Of a DNA stretch of 64,000 nucleotides, positions 20,959 to 32,617 are shown piece by piece. How positions within the stretch are numbered: the first letter of the stretch is position 1; each line of letters starts with the position of its first letter. A program made the translations under genes and the position numbers. The notes under the pieces were generated by a model. The model worked only from the letters and a program-made list of their open reading frames with translations. It searched no databases and was not told where the DNA came from. Source of the stretch: Neostapfia colusana (lineage: Eukaryota > Streptophyta > Magnoliopsida > Poales > Poaceae); NCBI GenBank assembly GCA_030760725.1, contig JASWHV010000012.1, positions 57,009,652 to 57,073,651 on the forward strand, in the 5' to 3' direction.

Positions 20959-22743
20959 TGTAAGTGCATCTAGGTATCCCCGTGGGTTTTGGATGATTGA
21001 TGACGACAATTAAGAGACTAATGAGCTGAGATGATCATAAGCACAGGATATTTCCAAGGCGGACACCTAAACTCTCAAAAAGGAAAAGGATGAAGAACGG
21101 CGTCGAAGACTCGAAGAGTAGAAATTAGGGTTTCATTTGAGTCTTTAGTAGGCTAGCCGTGTAAGTGTGAGATTGTGTGTGTCAAGTGAATTGAGATCAT
21201 AGAAGAGAGCTCAAAGCGTTAGAAGTGTCGAATCCTTAGTGGAGAGTGCTAGTAAGGTAAACTCGGGTAGGTCGGACTTGTCCAGGCAAGAGGCCAGACT
21301 AGTCCGAAAGTCCTATGGCTTAGTCCATTTTAGAGTGGACTAAGAGTTCCTGACTGAGTTCGGACTTGTCCGTTTTGGGACGGACTAGTCCGTTTCTCTC
21401 TTGGTGAGAGTGTTTTGGGACTAAGTCCTGGTAGACCGGACTTGTCCGCCTCAGTTGCCGGACTAGTCTAGGCTAGCCAGACTTGTCCATTTTCACACAG
21501 ACCAAGAGTTTCTGTGTGAGTTCAGGCTAGTCCGTTCTGAGGCAGACTAGTCCGTATGGTTGTGGGATGAGAGCTCCCACGACTAAGTCATGGTGGACCA
21601 GACTTGTCCGCCTCAGTGGTCGGACTAGTCTGGGTCCTCGAGACTTGTCCGTTCTCACCCGGACAAAGAGTCCCTGTGTGAGTTCGGGCTAGTCCGTTCT
21701 GAGGCGGACTAGTTTGTATGGTTGTGAGATGAGAGCTCCCACGACTAAGTCTTGATGGACCGGACTTGTCCACCTTAGTGGCCAGACTAGTCCGGGTTCA
21801 GCAGACTTGTCCGTTCTCACCCGGACAAATAGTTTCTGTGTGAGATCAGACTAGTCGGTTTTGTGGCGGACTAGTTCGGACTTTGGTTGGTGGCAATGGT
21901 TGGCTGTTGGGACTTCTATAAAAGGAGATGCCCCGACTTCATTTAGACAACCCTGGAACCCTAGCACCGCCACAGCCATCCTAGAGCCTCTCCAAGCCTT
22001 CTCCATTGCCTACTCACCCTCTTGAATCAATTCTTGAGTGGATTTGGGTGTGTGGGGAGAGGAGAAGGAAGAACTTCGCGTTTAGGCTCTTGGAGTGATC
22101 TCGTGCACTTGGTGTGAGTCTTTGTGACCTGTGGCTTGTGATATCTGTGAAGTTTTATGGAAGTGATCAAGTGGGGGCCTCGGATTCTCAGCAGCCCCAA
22201 AACTTTGTAAGTTCACCCTTGAGATAGTGAAGAATCGGGTTGGCCTTAGTGGCGACTTGGTGAGGAAAGGGTTGTTAGACCCGGTCCTTTGTGGACTCCT
22301 CAACGGGAACGTAGATTCCTGAGTGGAATCAAACCTCGGGAAAAATCTCAATGTCTCTCTTGCATTTACATTTCCTTGAACGTCGAAATTGCTTAGTGTT
22401 TGTTTTGATAATTTCGCTATTAGAGTATACATCATTACAATCTTGCAATCCATTTCAATATTCTATCACACCTGTCATATTAGACTACTAGTTAATTTAT
22501 CCGCATTTTGTTAAACTAAAATCTGAAGAAAAATCCATAAAAAAAAGTTTTAGGCCTGTCCAGCAGTTTGACCAGACTAGTCCGCCCCTGAGTCAGACTA
22601 GTCTGGCCTTTTTAAGGCTTTTTAGCAGGCTGACCGGACTAGTCCGCCCCTGAGCCAGACTAGTCCGGCCCTTGTGTTCTAATCTTATTTAATTAAGTCA
22701 TTTCAGTTATTTTAGCCTATTCACCCCCCTCTAGGCAATTTCA
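20959..22743 (+). repeat. Cop-1 5' LTR
   Basis: It begins tgtaagtgcatctagg and ends ctaggcaatttca. From about 21260 to 21880 it is packed with words related to the palindrome CCGGACTAGTCCGG and the variant ggacttgtccg. These lie upstream of a TATA box at 21917-21924. The palindromes return near the end (22560-22680). No protein gene is supported. Confidence 0.93.
21917..21924 (+). promoter_or_regulatory. Cop-1 LTR TATA box
   Basis: TATAAAAG sits directly downstream of the palindrome cluster and is conserved in the 3' LTR at 31785-31792. Its position fits the U3 promoter. Confidence 0.7.
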
Positions 22744-22745
22744 AT

Positions 22746-22757
22746 TGGTATCAGAGC
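22746..22757 (+). other. Cop-1 primer-binding site
   Basis: TGGTATCAGAGC, complementary to the 3' end of plant initiator-Met tRNA, lies 2 bp after the 5' LTR. Confidence 0.92.
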
Positions 22758-22795
22758 AGGTCTCTCCATCAAGAGTCTAACCACTCGGAGACAAG

Positions 22796-25080
22796 ATGGC
22801 CGGAGTGGAGGGATACGAGATTCCGCCGACGTCGCAAGGCGACAACACAGACAAGAAAAAGAACACGGATGTGCTGGAAGACCACTTGAGTGACGATGAA
22901 GAAGTTCGCCAGCTCAAGGCGCGACTTCGCGAGAAGCTAGGTTACTCAAGTAAAGAGGAGAAGAAGAAGATGAAGGATCAAGAAAGGAGTGGTCAACCGG
23001 ACTACTCCCAATATCCTTTCAACTATGAGCGATTAACTTCTAACAATCATTACTTATTTATTCCTCTTAGCAAACCTCCTCAATTTGATGGAAATGATTA
23101 GTCAATGTGGAAGCATAATATGAAGATGCATCTAATCTTCTTAAACCCTAGCTTGTGGCAAATTGTTCAAACAGGTGTCCATCTTCGAAGAAATGAGAAG
23201 ACGTTACCCCAGAGCAAGCCATCCTACTTCATCGCAATGCTCAAGCAGTTGGGGTCATCACCTCATCCTTGACCCGAGAAGAGTTCAACCAAGTCGATAG
23301 ATTGGAGGTGGCCAAAGACATATGGGACACACTCAAGACGGCGCATGAAGGCAACCGAGCCATTAGGGAGGCCAAGTTCGAGATGATCGAAGGAGAGCTT
23401 GGGAGGTTCACCATCATGGATGGTGAGTCCCCTCAAGACATGTACAACCGTCTCAAGGTCCTCGTCAACAAGATCCGATCTTATGGATGCAACCAGTGGA
23501 CGGATAATGAGGTGGTGAAGAGGATGCTTCGGGCATTCATGCCTCGAAACATTGCTGTTTGCTCCTTGATCTGTGAGAGCCCGAGATATGCTCAAATGAC
23601 CCTTGAGGAAGTGTTGGGAAGAATCATCAACAATGAGATGATGGAGAAGGAAGCCATGTTCTACAGCGACCTCCAAAGGCTCGCCTCCTCCAAGAAGAAA
23701 GATCTTGCTTTCAAAGCAACATCCTCATCACAAGACTTCGAAGCAAGTGATGATGAGGGTCTCGACACCGATGAAGAAGAGGCGCTCTTCATCAACAAAT
23801 TCAAGAGGATGATGAGAAGAAGGAAGTGGAGCAACCATTATGAGAACAAGAACAAGGAAAGGTCCAAGCCTAAGACGAAAAGAGCATGCTACAACTGTGG
23901 TGAATATGGACACTTCATTGTGGATTGTCCATGTGAAGAGAGTAAGAAGAAGAGAGATGGCAAGTCCCAAGAGAAGAAATTCTTCAAGAAGAAGAAGCCA
24001 TCATGACATGCTCACTTTGGTAAGGAATGGGACTCAAACAAAGACTCATCCTCCGAGGATGAAGAGAAAGTGGCAACACTTGCCATTGAAAGGAGCAAGC
24101 TCTTCCAAAACCTTGAAGACTTCAAGTCTACATGTCTCATGGCTAAGGAAGGAAGAAGAAAGGATAAATCTAAACCATCATCCTCTACTTCTTCACTTGA
24201 TAGCTTTGATAGTAGTAGTGAAAATGAATCCATGCTTAAGGATCTAAGTAGGAGCACCTTGAAAAAGATGAGATTGTTGTCGGAAGAAATCTTTGAGAAG
24301 GATGAACTCATCAACCGTCAAGAAGACATGCTCATCCTTGAAAAGGAGAGATGTCATGAGCTTGAAGAGCTCCTTGAGGTTGAAAGGGAAAGAAGCAAGG
24401 CACTTTAGCTTGAACTCGCTTTGAGCAAGGAAACTTGCTCAAATCTTGAGGACACAACTATTGTGCTCAAGGATGAAATTGTTAACTTGATAAAAGTCAA
24501 CAAGATCCTTGAAACACAAGTTGAGCCTCTCAAGATCAATGCACCTTCTTCCTCTATGATTTCACCCTCCTGAAAGAAATCTTCCGAAGCAACTCAAACT
24601 TGCAAGTGCTCAAACTTAATCCTAAAACTTAAAGATGAACTAAAGTTGACACAAAACAAGCAATCACCGAAAGGTGGGATGTTTGACAAGGAAAAATTGG
24701 CATATGCATGAAGTGCATATACCAATGTAAGACCTCCAAATGTCAAAGATGGTCTTGGCTATTCTCGGGAGTGGAAGCAACATGCTAAAACTCCCAAGAA
24801 TGGGAAATACTTGATTGTATTTGTCAAAGAGAGTTCATCCAACAAAGAAAATGGAAAGAACATTGCAAACTCATCTAACATGCCTAAAAATGAACCTCAT
24901 CCTTTGTTCCATGATTTTGATGCTTCATATGTTTTATTGAGAAACAAATTTGGAAAGATCTATGCTAGGTATGTTGGGCCACTCTGCAAGAGTCCAAAAC
25001 CTTGTGTTTGGGTACCCAAGTGCCTCTTGACTAACATGAAAGGACCCAACTCTGTTTGGGTACCAAAAGGTAAGGGATAA
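22796..25080 (+). pseudogene. gag: Cop-1 gag (broken)
   Basis: The start is the ATG at 22796 ('MAGVEGYEIPPTSQGDN'), about 40 bp after the primer-binding site. The first 101 codons end at a TAG (23099-23101) just after 'LSKPPQFDGND', the usual start of the copia gag domain. A frameshift near 23200 moves to the frame with 'WDTLKTAHEGNRAIREAKFE', 'YAQMTLEEVLGRIINNE' and the CCHC zinc knuckle 'CYNCGEYGHFIVDC' at about 23888. A TGA at 24004 and further stops follow. The long coiled-coil C-terminal extension (24070-24560) and the 'YARYVGPLC...WVPKCLLTN' region are typical of Sirevirus gag. The family product forms the particle and binds RNA. Confidence 0.88.
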
Positions 25081-25806
25081 CTCTATTTTGTAGGCATACT
25101 CCTCCGACGGATCAAAATGGGTGCTTGGCAGTGGATGCACAAACCATATGACCGGAGAGAGAAGGATGTTTGAGGAATATGAGGAAAACAAAGATCCAAG
25201 TGAAGGAATATACTTTGGGGACAATAGCAAAGGGAAAATTTTTGGCACCGTGCTTGTCAAGCCGGAAAGCAAGTTGGAGTTCAACATCCATCCAAAAATG
25301 TCATGACCACTACAAGACCTTTGGAGCTACTTCACATGGACCTCTTCGGTCCAATCGCCTACATAAGCATCGGCGGTAAAAAATATGGTCTTGTTGTTGT
25401 AGATGATTATTATCGCTTCACTTGGGTATTCTTTTTGCATGACAAAGGCGAAACTCAAGGTGTGCTCAAGAAATTCTTGAGAAGAGCTCAAAATGAGTTC
25501 TCCTTAAGAATCAAGAACATAAGGAGCTATAACGGCACCGAGTTCAAGAACACTCAAGTGGAAGAATACTTGCATGAAGAAGGCATCAAGCATGAGTTTT
25601 CAGCCCCCTACTCCCCTCAACAAAACGGGGTGGCTGAAAGGAAGAATAGAACTCTTATTGAGACGGCAAGAACCATGCTTGATGAGTACAAGACGTCGGA
25701 CCGGTTTTGGTCGGAAGCGGTTAACACCGCTTGCCATGCCATAAACCGGTTGTATCTTCATCGACTTTTTAAGAAGACATCTTACAAACTTCTAACCATG
25801 TGCTAG
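25081..25806 (+). pseudogene. pol: Cop-1 protease and integrase remnant
   Basis: The protease motif is at about 25121: 'GSGCTNHMTG', where the family has Asp before Ser-Gly, so the catalytic aspartate is replaced by Gly. Soon after, at about 25290, the sequence jumps to 'MTTTRPLELLHMDLFGP'. The rest of the protease and the HHCC zinc region of integrase are deleted. The integrase core remains open from 25303: 'VVDDYYRFTWVFFL', 'IRSYNGTEFKN' and 'FSAPYSPQQNGVAERKNRTL'. It stops at 25806, where another deletion removes the integrase C-terminus. Both joins look like deletions between short matching words. Confidence 0.85.
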
Positions 25807-26394
25807 ATAGAGAAGAGGCTCCACAAGAAGAACTTAAAAGGATGGCGCTTGGAGACATTTTTCCTCAAAAACATCCTCAAGATTCAAATGATCATCCAAC
25901 AAACGAAGATACATCTCCTCCCATTATCAAGCTCAAGATGAGCAAGGCCAATTCAACAAGATCAAATCGATCAAAGTCAAGAAGGAGGATTGGATCAAGG
26001 GGGAGACGAAGAAAAGAGCGACACTGAAGATGAAGATCAAAGAGTTCAATCAAATCATCCAAGGGTGTACCAAAGTGTTCAAACGGATCATCCCGTCGAC
26101 AACATACTAGGAGATATCTCCAAAGGGGTGACCACTCACTCTCGAATGGCTAACTTTTGTGAACATTACTCTTTTCTTTCCTCTTTGGAGCCCCGCAAGG
26201 TAGAAGAAGCACTACAAGATCCGGATTGGGTGGTGGCCATGCAAGAGGAACTCAACAAATTTGAAAGAAATCAAGTATGGGAACTCGTGAAGCAACCCAA
26301 TGCAATTGTCGTGGGAACCAAGTGGGTATTCCGCAACAAGCAAGACGAGTATGAGGTTGTAACAAGAAACAAGGCAAGACTTTTGCTCCCATAG
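25807..26394 (+). pseudogene. pol: Cop-1 integrase-RT linker and RT N-terminus
   Basis: The frame is acidic and low in complexity up to about 26100. It then shows the RT entry region: 'NFCEHYSFLSSLEPRKVEEAL', 'DPDWVVAMQEELNKFERNQVW' and 'VGTKWVFRNK'. After 'RNKARL' at about 26380 a short deletion removes the family's next conserved block and shifts the frame. The other side resumes at about 26385 in a different frame ('FAPIARLESIRI'). Confidence 0.8.
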
Positions 26395-26417
26395 CTAGGC
26401 TTGAATCAATTCGTATC

Positions 26418-27653
26418 TTGCTTGCTTTTGCTACTCACCATGATTTCAAGCTATACCAAATGGATGTGAAAAGTGCATTCCTCAACGGTCCGATCAAGGA
26501 GGAAGTGTACGTGGAGCAACAACCCGGATTTGAGGACGATAAGTATCCTAACCATGTATTTAAACTTCGGAAAGCCCTCTATGGCCTGAAACAAGCTCCT
26601 AGAGCTTGGTATGAGTGTCTTAGAGACTTTCTTATTAAAAATGGTTTTAGGATAGGAAAGGCCGACTATACACTCTTCACTAAGCATTTTAATGATGATT
26701 TATTTGTGTGCCAAATATATGTCGATGACATTATATTTGGTTCTACTAACAAAGCTTTTTGTGATGAGTTTTCAAAGATAATGACCGAAAGGTTCGAGAT
26801 TTCAATGATGGGGGAATTGAAGTTCTTACTAGGATTCCAAGTCAAACAACTCAAGGAAGGAACGTTCATAAGTCAAACCAAGTATACTCAAGACATACTC
26901 AAGAGGTTTGACATGGACAAATCCAAACCCATGAAGACTCCAATGGGAACCAACAGACGTCTTGACCTTAATGAAGATGGTCCAAGTGTGGACCAAAAGG
27001 TATTTCGTTCCATGATAAGTTCTTTGCTTTACCTTTATGCATCTAGGCTTGACATAATGCTTAGTGTGTGTATGTGTGCACGGTTCCAAGCCGCTCCTAA
27101 GGAGTGTCACTTGACGGCCGTTAAGTGGATTCTTAGATATTTGGTTCACACTCCTCACCTAGGACTTTGGTATCCCAAGGTATCCAAGTTCAATCTCATT
27201 GGATACTCCGATGCCGATTATGCAGGTTGTAAGGTAGATAGGAAGAGCACGTCCGAGACTTGCCAATTCCTTGGTAGGTCCTTGGTTTCGTGGTTTTCAA
27301 AGAAACAAAACTCCATTGCCTTATCCACAGCCAAAGCGGAGTACGTCGCAGCCGGGAGTTGTTGTGCACAAACTCTTAGGGACTATGGTTACACTTTGAG
27401 CCATATTCCACTCCTATGTGACAATGAGAGTGCCATCAAGATTGCTCACAATCCCGTGGAGCATTCTAGAACCAAACACATTGATATCCGTCACCATTTC
27501 CTGCGAGATCACTCTATCAAGGGAGATATCGTTATCTCTCATGTTAGGAGTGAGAAGCAATTGGCGGACATCTTCACCAAACCCCTTGATGAGAAATGCT
27601 TTTGTGACCTAAGGAGTGAACTAAATATTCTAGATTCTCGAAACGTTGCTTGA
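26418..27653 (+). CDS. pol: Cop-1 reverse transcriptase and RNase H
   Basis: The open frame of 411 codons carries RT motifs 'MDVKSAFLNGPIKEEVYVEQ', 'YGLKQAPRAWY' and the catalytic 'CQIYVDDIIFGSTN' at about residues 96-109. RNase H has 'YSDADYAGCKVDRKSTSE', 'LSTAKAEYVAAGSCCAQ', 'CDNESAIKIAHNPVEHSRTK' and 'EKQLADIFTKPLD', and ends at a natural stop. These match the Sirevirus branch of copia. The upstream part is frameshifted by a deletion, so no intact polyprotein can be made from this copy. Confidence 0.92.
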   Translation: MLAFATHHDFKLYQMDVKSAFLNGPIKEEVYVEQQPGFEDDKYPNHVFKLRKALYGLKQAPRAWYECLRDFLIKNGFRIGKADYTLFTKHFNDDLFVCQIYVDDIIFGSTNKAFCDEFSKIMTERFEISMMGELKFLLGFQVKQLKEGTFISQTKYTQDILKRFDMDKSKPMKTPMGTNRRLDLNEDGPSVDQKVFRSMISSLLYLYASRLDIMLSVCMCARFQAAPKECHLTAVKWILRYLVHTPHLGLWYPKVSKFNLIGYSDADYAGCKVDRKSTSETCQFLGRSLVSWFSKKQNSIALSTAKAEYVAAGSCCAQTLRDYGYTLSHIPLLCDNESAIKIAHNPVEHSRTKHIDIRHHFLRDHSIKGDIVISHVRSEKQLADIFTKPLDEKCFCDLRSELNILDSRNVA

Positions 27654-28639
27654 GTCATGCACATCTGTTTGTTGCTTGTTTATAAACTTCAAAAAATCGC
27701 ATGCTTTCAAAATACTACCCTAATCTCTCTTACTCTATGAAAACTATGTTCAAAAGGATTCTTTGTCAAATTGGTCATTGTTTGTTGTATGCTTAGTGAC
27801 CATGTTTGTCAAATATATTTGCAAAAACTTGTCCAAAAAGGATCATATTCTTGAGCTAAAATTCAAATTATATGAATTTTAGCATATACCCGGACTAGTC
27901 CGCCCATGGGCCGGACAAGTCCGGGCTGTCTAGGTCGGACTTCTCAGCGGACAAGTCCAAACCGGACTAGTCCGCCTGGGAGGCCGGACAATTCCGGCAC
28001 CTGAGAAGTCCGCATTTGGTCCGCCGACCGGACTTGTTCGGGCACCAAGCCGGACTAGTCTGGCCCCTGAGGACTTAACCTCCCAGGGGCGGCCAGACCC
28101 CTCTCTCTTCAAAGACTAGTCTGCTCTCAACTCTCCCTCATGCGGGAAACACCCTCATTGGCGATTTTCGCTTTTCTCCACCAAAAATCTCGTCCAATCC
28201 ACGGGTTGAAGCCCTAAGGAGTGCGGAAATCCTTCCCCGTGCTTCATTGCTCAAGTTTCGACTTTGATTTCATCACATTTGAAGATTTGAAGAGGTAATC
28301 TTGACCTAACCAAAAATCTTTCCTTTTCTTCATTCTTAGCTCTTTTGCTAGAAACCTCTTCACAAATGTTGTTCCTAGTGTCAATGCGATCGTAGCCTAG
28401 AAGTATTGTGACATGATTCAAAGTTTTTGCAAAAAAGTTGTTAGAGTTAGGGTTCTTCCTGTGCAACCCGAATTAGTCTGGTTTCTGGGAGGACAAGTCC
28501 GTTCTTGGGCAGACTAGTCCGGCCCCTTAACGGACAAGTTAGGTTTACACAGGACAAACTCCAACTTTAGCCATTTTTAAGTGAATTCTTTTGCAATATT
28601 CTACTTCCTTGACCTCTTATCTCTTGTTTCTCAGGCAAT
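27654..28639 (+). other. Cop-1 spacer between pol and env-like ORF
   Basis: The AT-rich spacer of about 1 kb has no supported gene. At 27890-28110 and 28470-28545 it contains the same CCGGACTAGTCCGG-type words that fill the LTR. It ends in a pyrimidine-rich run and AG at 28633-28634, five bases before the env-like ATG, which looks like a plant 3' splice site. Confidence 0.65.
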
Positions 28640-30421
28640 ATGTTGGAATCCGACCAAAGCTCTCCTCTTCCAAGTCCCACGGCCGAGGAGGCTCGACAAG
28701 CCCTTCATCGGCGCATTGCCGAAGAGAGGACGGCAAAGGAGGCCCAAGCGGCTAAGGAAGTCGTCAGTCGAGAGGCAAGAACAAAGAAGAGACATGATCT
28801 CGACGAGGAGGCACAGATTGCCCTAGCCATTGAAGAATCCTTGGCGGATCAATGAAAGAAGAAAAGGGTCGAACGTGAAGCCCATAGCTCCCAGGCTGCT
28901 AGTGCCGTAGAGCCCAAGAGGAAGAGGTTGGTCACTTTGGGAGAGAAAGAGCGGGAAAAGGAGAAGGAATCCGAGGGCAGGTTTCTTCGTGACCCAAAGA
29001 AAGGCAAGGCTCCAATTCCTGAGGAGCCCAAGAACAAAAAGGCAACTGCCAAGGCACCTACAAAGAGGGCGGGAGGATAGTAATCAGGGAGAAAGGGCAA
29101 ACCAAAGCCCATCGGTCCCCTAAAGATGGCTGCCCCTGCTAGAGATCCAAACCGGCAGCCCAACAGTCCGGCATATGTGTTCAAAGGAAAGGGGGCTGAG
29201 AAGGCGAGAAGGCTGAGAATGGATAAAGTCTATGACTATGAGAATCACACAGCCGACCCTAGGTTTTGTTGTGACTTCCATTGCGACTACTACCGCCTAG
29301 TGTACCTAAAAATGAAGATTCAAGTCGCTAAAGCTCAATGGGCAGATTGGGACTACATGGACAAAAGGAAACACAAAGCCTTTGATGCCGTGATTGAAGC
29401 CGCAGAGCGCCATGGAATCAAGAAAATCATGAGCTTCAAGTATGACGGGAACATTGAGGTGATTGTGCAGTTTTACACCACCGTGTACTTCTGCACCTAC
29501 GGTGACCGGAAAATCACCTGGATGACTCATGGAGAGCAGTACTCAGTCACTTATGAGAGGTTTGCTCAGATACTTGGCCTTGAGGAGTACCTGGACCATG
29601 AGATTATCATTGCCAACCTCAAGGCAATGGACAGGGATCAGCTTGACTACATGTATCCTAGTCATGTTCCCTATGAGGCCGGGCTTGCTAGAAACATCAA
29701 GCCATTCTATAGCATCCTCAACTGGATTTTGAGGAGAACTATTGTCCCTAAGGATGGAGATGCAGGGGTGATTAAAGGAAACTTAAGGCATCTTCTCTTG
29801 TTGATAGATGGTGAAGAGAAGTTCAACCTTGTTGAGCACATCTATGACGAAATCTTCAACATCTCTCACAGTCCCAACCGCTCAAGTGGGTATGCACCAT
29901 ATATCATGTGCTTAATTGAGAAGGTGTCGGGGATTGTCTTTGTCAAGGATGTCACTCATCGACCTCTCCGTCCTCAGCTACTCCCTATTGTGCCAGAACC
30001 CTCCAGAAGAAAGAATGCTCAACCTCCTTCCAGCTCAACGGCCCCTCCTAGCTCAGTGGCTCCCTCATCACCTCCTCCTCCGCAGTCAATGAGTGGATTC
30101 TTCAAGTGCTTCAACGCACTCTTCGCCTCTTATCGGTGTGTGGAGGTCCAGACTCGATGCATGGAGCGGCGTCAGGAGAAGTACCTCAAAGCTGTGTGTG
30201 ACAAGCTTGAGGTACCCATGTCTCCTCCCGAGGAGAGTGATGGGGAGCTCACTCCATATCCAGAGTTCACCGCTGATGAGCTCGCCCTGTTCAGGGAAGA
30301 TGGAAGCTCTTCAAAGGCCGTGTCTCCATCCACCGCTGTTGACAACGAGGAAGATGATACGGTGGCCACGGAGAGCGATGAAGGTGGCGATGAAGAAGAA
30401 GACGATGAAGATGACGAGTAG
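28640..30421 (+). pseudogene. Cop-1 env-like ORF (putative plant transposon protein domain)
   Basis: A single frame of 593 codons is interrupted by TGA at 28853 and the pair TAG-TAA at 29078-29083. The 431 codons from 29126 are open. The N-terminal part is a charged, helix-rich, lysine/arginine-rich segment. The middle holds 'QFYTTVYFCTYGDRKITWMT', 'YERFAQILGLE' and 'GYAPYIMCLIEKVSG', and the C-terminus is acidic (runs of D and E). In Sireviruses this position is occupied by an ORF called env-like. I see no signal peptide or clear membrane segment here, so a true envelope role is doubtful. The domain resembles what databases call a putative plant transposon protein. Confidence 0.8.
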
Positions 30422-30831
30422 ACTTAGGCGTATCTTCTTTCTTTTCCTTTTTGGTGCCTTGATGCCAAAGGGGGAGAGATGGAGGAGGGTGTCTTTTTTA
30501 TCATATTCTAGTCTTGTAATAGATCCTTCGACATGACTATCTATGTTTTATGCATTGTGTCTCTCTTATGTAAGACTATGTGTGGATCTTATGCTTATGG
30601 CTTATATTTGATCATTGTTGCCCTTTGCTATGTTTTATTGTCTTATCACATTTTTTGAGCACAACACGTAGGCACCCCACCATAACATGTGAATGTATGT
30701 CAACTCCCCTCTTTTACTCTTGCATACATCTAGCGGGAGTTTTGCATACGTACACTTGTTATTAAAATCAAATTTTTATATCTTATGTTGAAACTTAATG
30801 TGTTGTCATCAATCACCAAAAATGGGGAGAT
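30422..30831 (+). other. Cop-1 3' spacer with two polypurine tracts
   Basis: A tract 'aaagggggagaga' at 30467-30479 precedes the standard one, 'aaaaatggggagat', at 30818-30831 beside the 3' LTR. Duplicated polypurine tracts after env are a known Sirevirus trait. No gene is supported in the rest. Confidence 0.8.
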
Positions 30832-32612
30832 TGTAAGTGCATCTAGGTAACCCCGTGGGTTTTGGATGATTGATGAAGACAATTAAGAGACTAATAAGCT
30901 GAGATGATCATAAGCACAGGATATTTCCAAGACGGACACCTAAACTCTCAAAAAGGAAAAGGATGAAGAACGACGTCGAAGACTCGAAGAGTAGAAATTA
31001 GGGTTTCATTTGAGTCTTTAGTAGGCTAGCCGTGTAAGAGTGAGAGTGTGTGTGTCAAGTGCATTTAGATCATAGAAGAGAGCTCAAAGCGCTAGAAGTG
31101 TCGAATCCTTAGTGTAGAGTGCTAGTGAGGTAAACTCGGATAGGCCGGACTAGTCCGGAAGTCCTATGGCTTACTCCGTTTTGGGGCGGACTAAGAGTTC
31201 CTGACTGAGTTCGAACTTGTCCGTTTTGGGACGGACTAGTCCGTTTCTCTCTTGGTGAGAGTGTTTTGGGACTAAGTCCTGGTAGACCGGACTTGTCCGC
31301 CATAGTGGCTGTACTAGTCCGGGCTAGCCAGACTTGTTTGTTTTCACACGGACCAAGAGTTCCTGTGTGAGTTCGGGCTAGTCCGTTCAGAGGCGGACTA
31401 GTCCGTTCAGAGGCGGACTAGTCCGTATGGTTGTGAGATGAGAGCTCCCACAACTAAGTCATGGTGGACCGGACTTGTTCGCCTCAGTGGCCGGACTAGT
31501 CCGGGTCCTCCAGACTTGTCCGTTCTCACCCGGACAAAGAGTCCCTGTGTGACTTCGGGCTAGTCCGTTGAGGCGGATTAATCCGTATGGTTGTGAGATG
31601 AGAGCTCCCACGTCTAAGTCTTGGTTGACCGGACTTGTCCGCCTTAGTGGCCGGACTAGTCCGGGTTCAGCAGACTTGTCGTTCTCTCCCTGACAAATAG
31701 TTCCTGTTTGAGATCAAACTAGTCCGTTTTATGGCGGACTAGTTCAGACTTTGGTTGGTGGCAACGGTTGGCTGTCGGGACTTCTATAAAAGGAGATGCC
31801 CCGACTTCATTTAGACAACCCTGGAACCCTAGCGCTGCCACAGCCATCCTAGAGCCTCTCCAAGCCTTCTCCATTGCCTACTCACCCTCTTGAATCAATT
31901 ATTGAGTGGATTTGGGTGTGTGAGGAGAGGAGAAGGAAGAACTTCGCGTTTAGACTCTTAGAGTGATCTCGTGCACTTGGTGTGAGTCTTTGTGACCTAT
32001 GGCTTGTGATATCCGTGATGTTTTTTGGAAGTGATCAAGTGGGAGCCTCGGATTGTCAGCAGCCCTAAATTTTTGTAAGTTCATCCTTGAGATAGTGAAG
32101 AACCGGGTTGGCCTTAGTGGCAACTTGGTGAGGAAAGCGTTGTTAGACCCGGTCCTTTGTGGACTCCTCAACGGGGACGTAGATTCCTGAGTGGAATCGA
32201 ACCTCGGGAAAAATCTCAGTGTCTCTCTTGCATTTACATTTCCTTGAACGTCAAAATTACTTAGGATTTGTTTTGATTATTTCGCTATTAGAGTATACAT
32301 CATTACAATCTTGCAATCCATTTCAATATTCTATCACACCTGTCATATTAGACTGCTAGTTAATTTATCCGCATTTCATTAAACTAAAATCTGAAGAAAA
32401 ATCCATAAAAATCAAGTTTTAGGCCTTTCCAGCAGTTTGACCAGACTAGTCCGCCCCTGAGCCAGACTAGTCCGGCCTTTTTAAGGCTTTTCAGCAGGCT
32501 GACCGGACTAATCCGCCCCTGAGCCAGACTAGTCCGGCCTTTGTGTTCTAATCTCATTTAATTAAGTCATTTCTGGTATTTTATCCTATTCACCCCCCTC
32601 TAGGCAATTTCA
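30832..32612 (+). repeat. Cop-1 3' LTR
   Basis: It is a copy of 20959-22743 with about 4% substitutions in the part compared, plus small indels in the palindrome cluster (for example a local duplication of 'gtccgttcagaggcggacta' at 31381-31420). The TATA box is at 31785-31792. Confidence 0.93.
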
Positions 32613-32617
32613 CTAAC

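Larger units (their letters stand above)
20959..32612 (+). mobile_element. Cop-1: full-length Sirevirus-type Ty1/copia retrotransposon
   Basis: The 11.65-kb element has LTRs of 1785 and 1781 bp, TG...CA ends and the duplication CTAAC at 20954-20958 and 32613-32617. The initiator-Met primer-binding site TGGTATCAGAGC follows the 5' LTR, and a polypurine tract is at 30818-30831. The order is gag, protease, integrase, RT, RNase H, the copia order. A long env-like ORF after pol and an extra 'aaagggggagaga' tract at 30467-30479 are marks of the Sirevirus (SIRE/Maximus) lineage. gag, protease, integrase and env-like frames are broken, and RT-RNase H is largely open. LTRs differ by about 4% in a stretch I compared. 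Confidence 0.93.
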
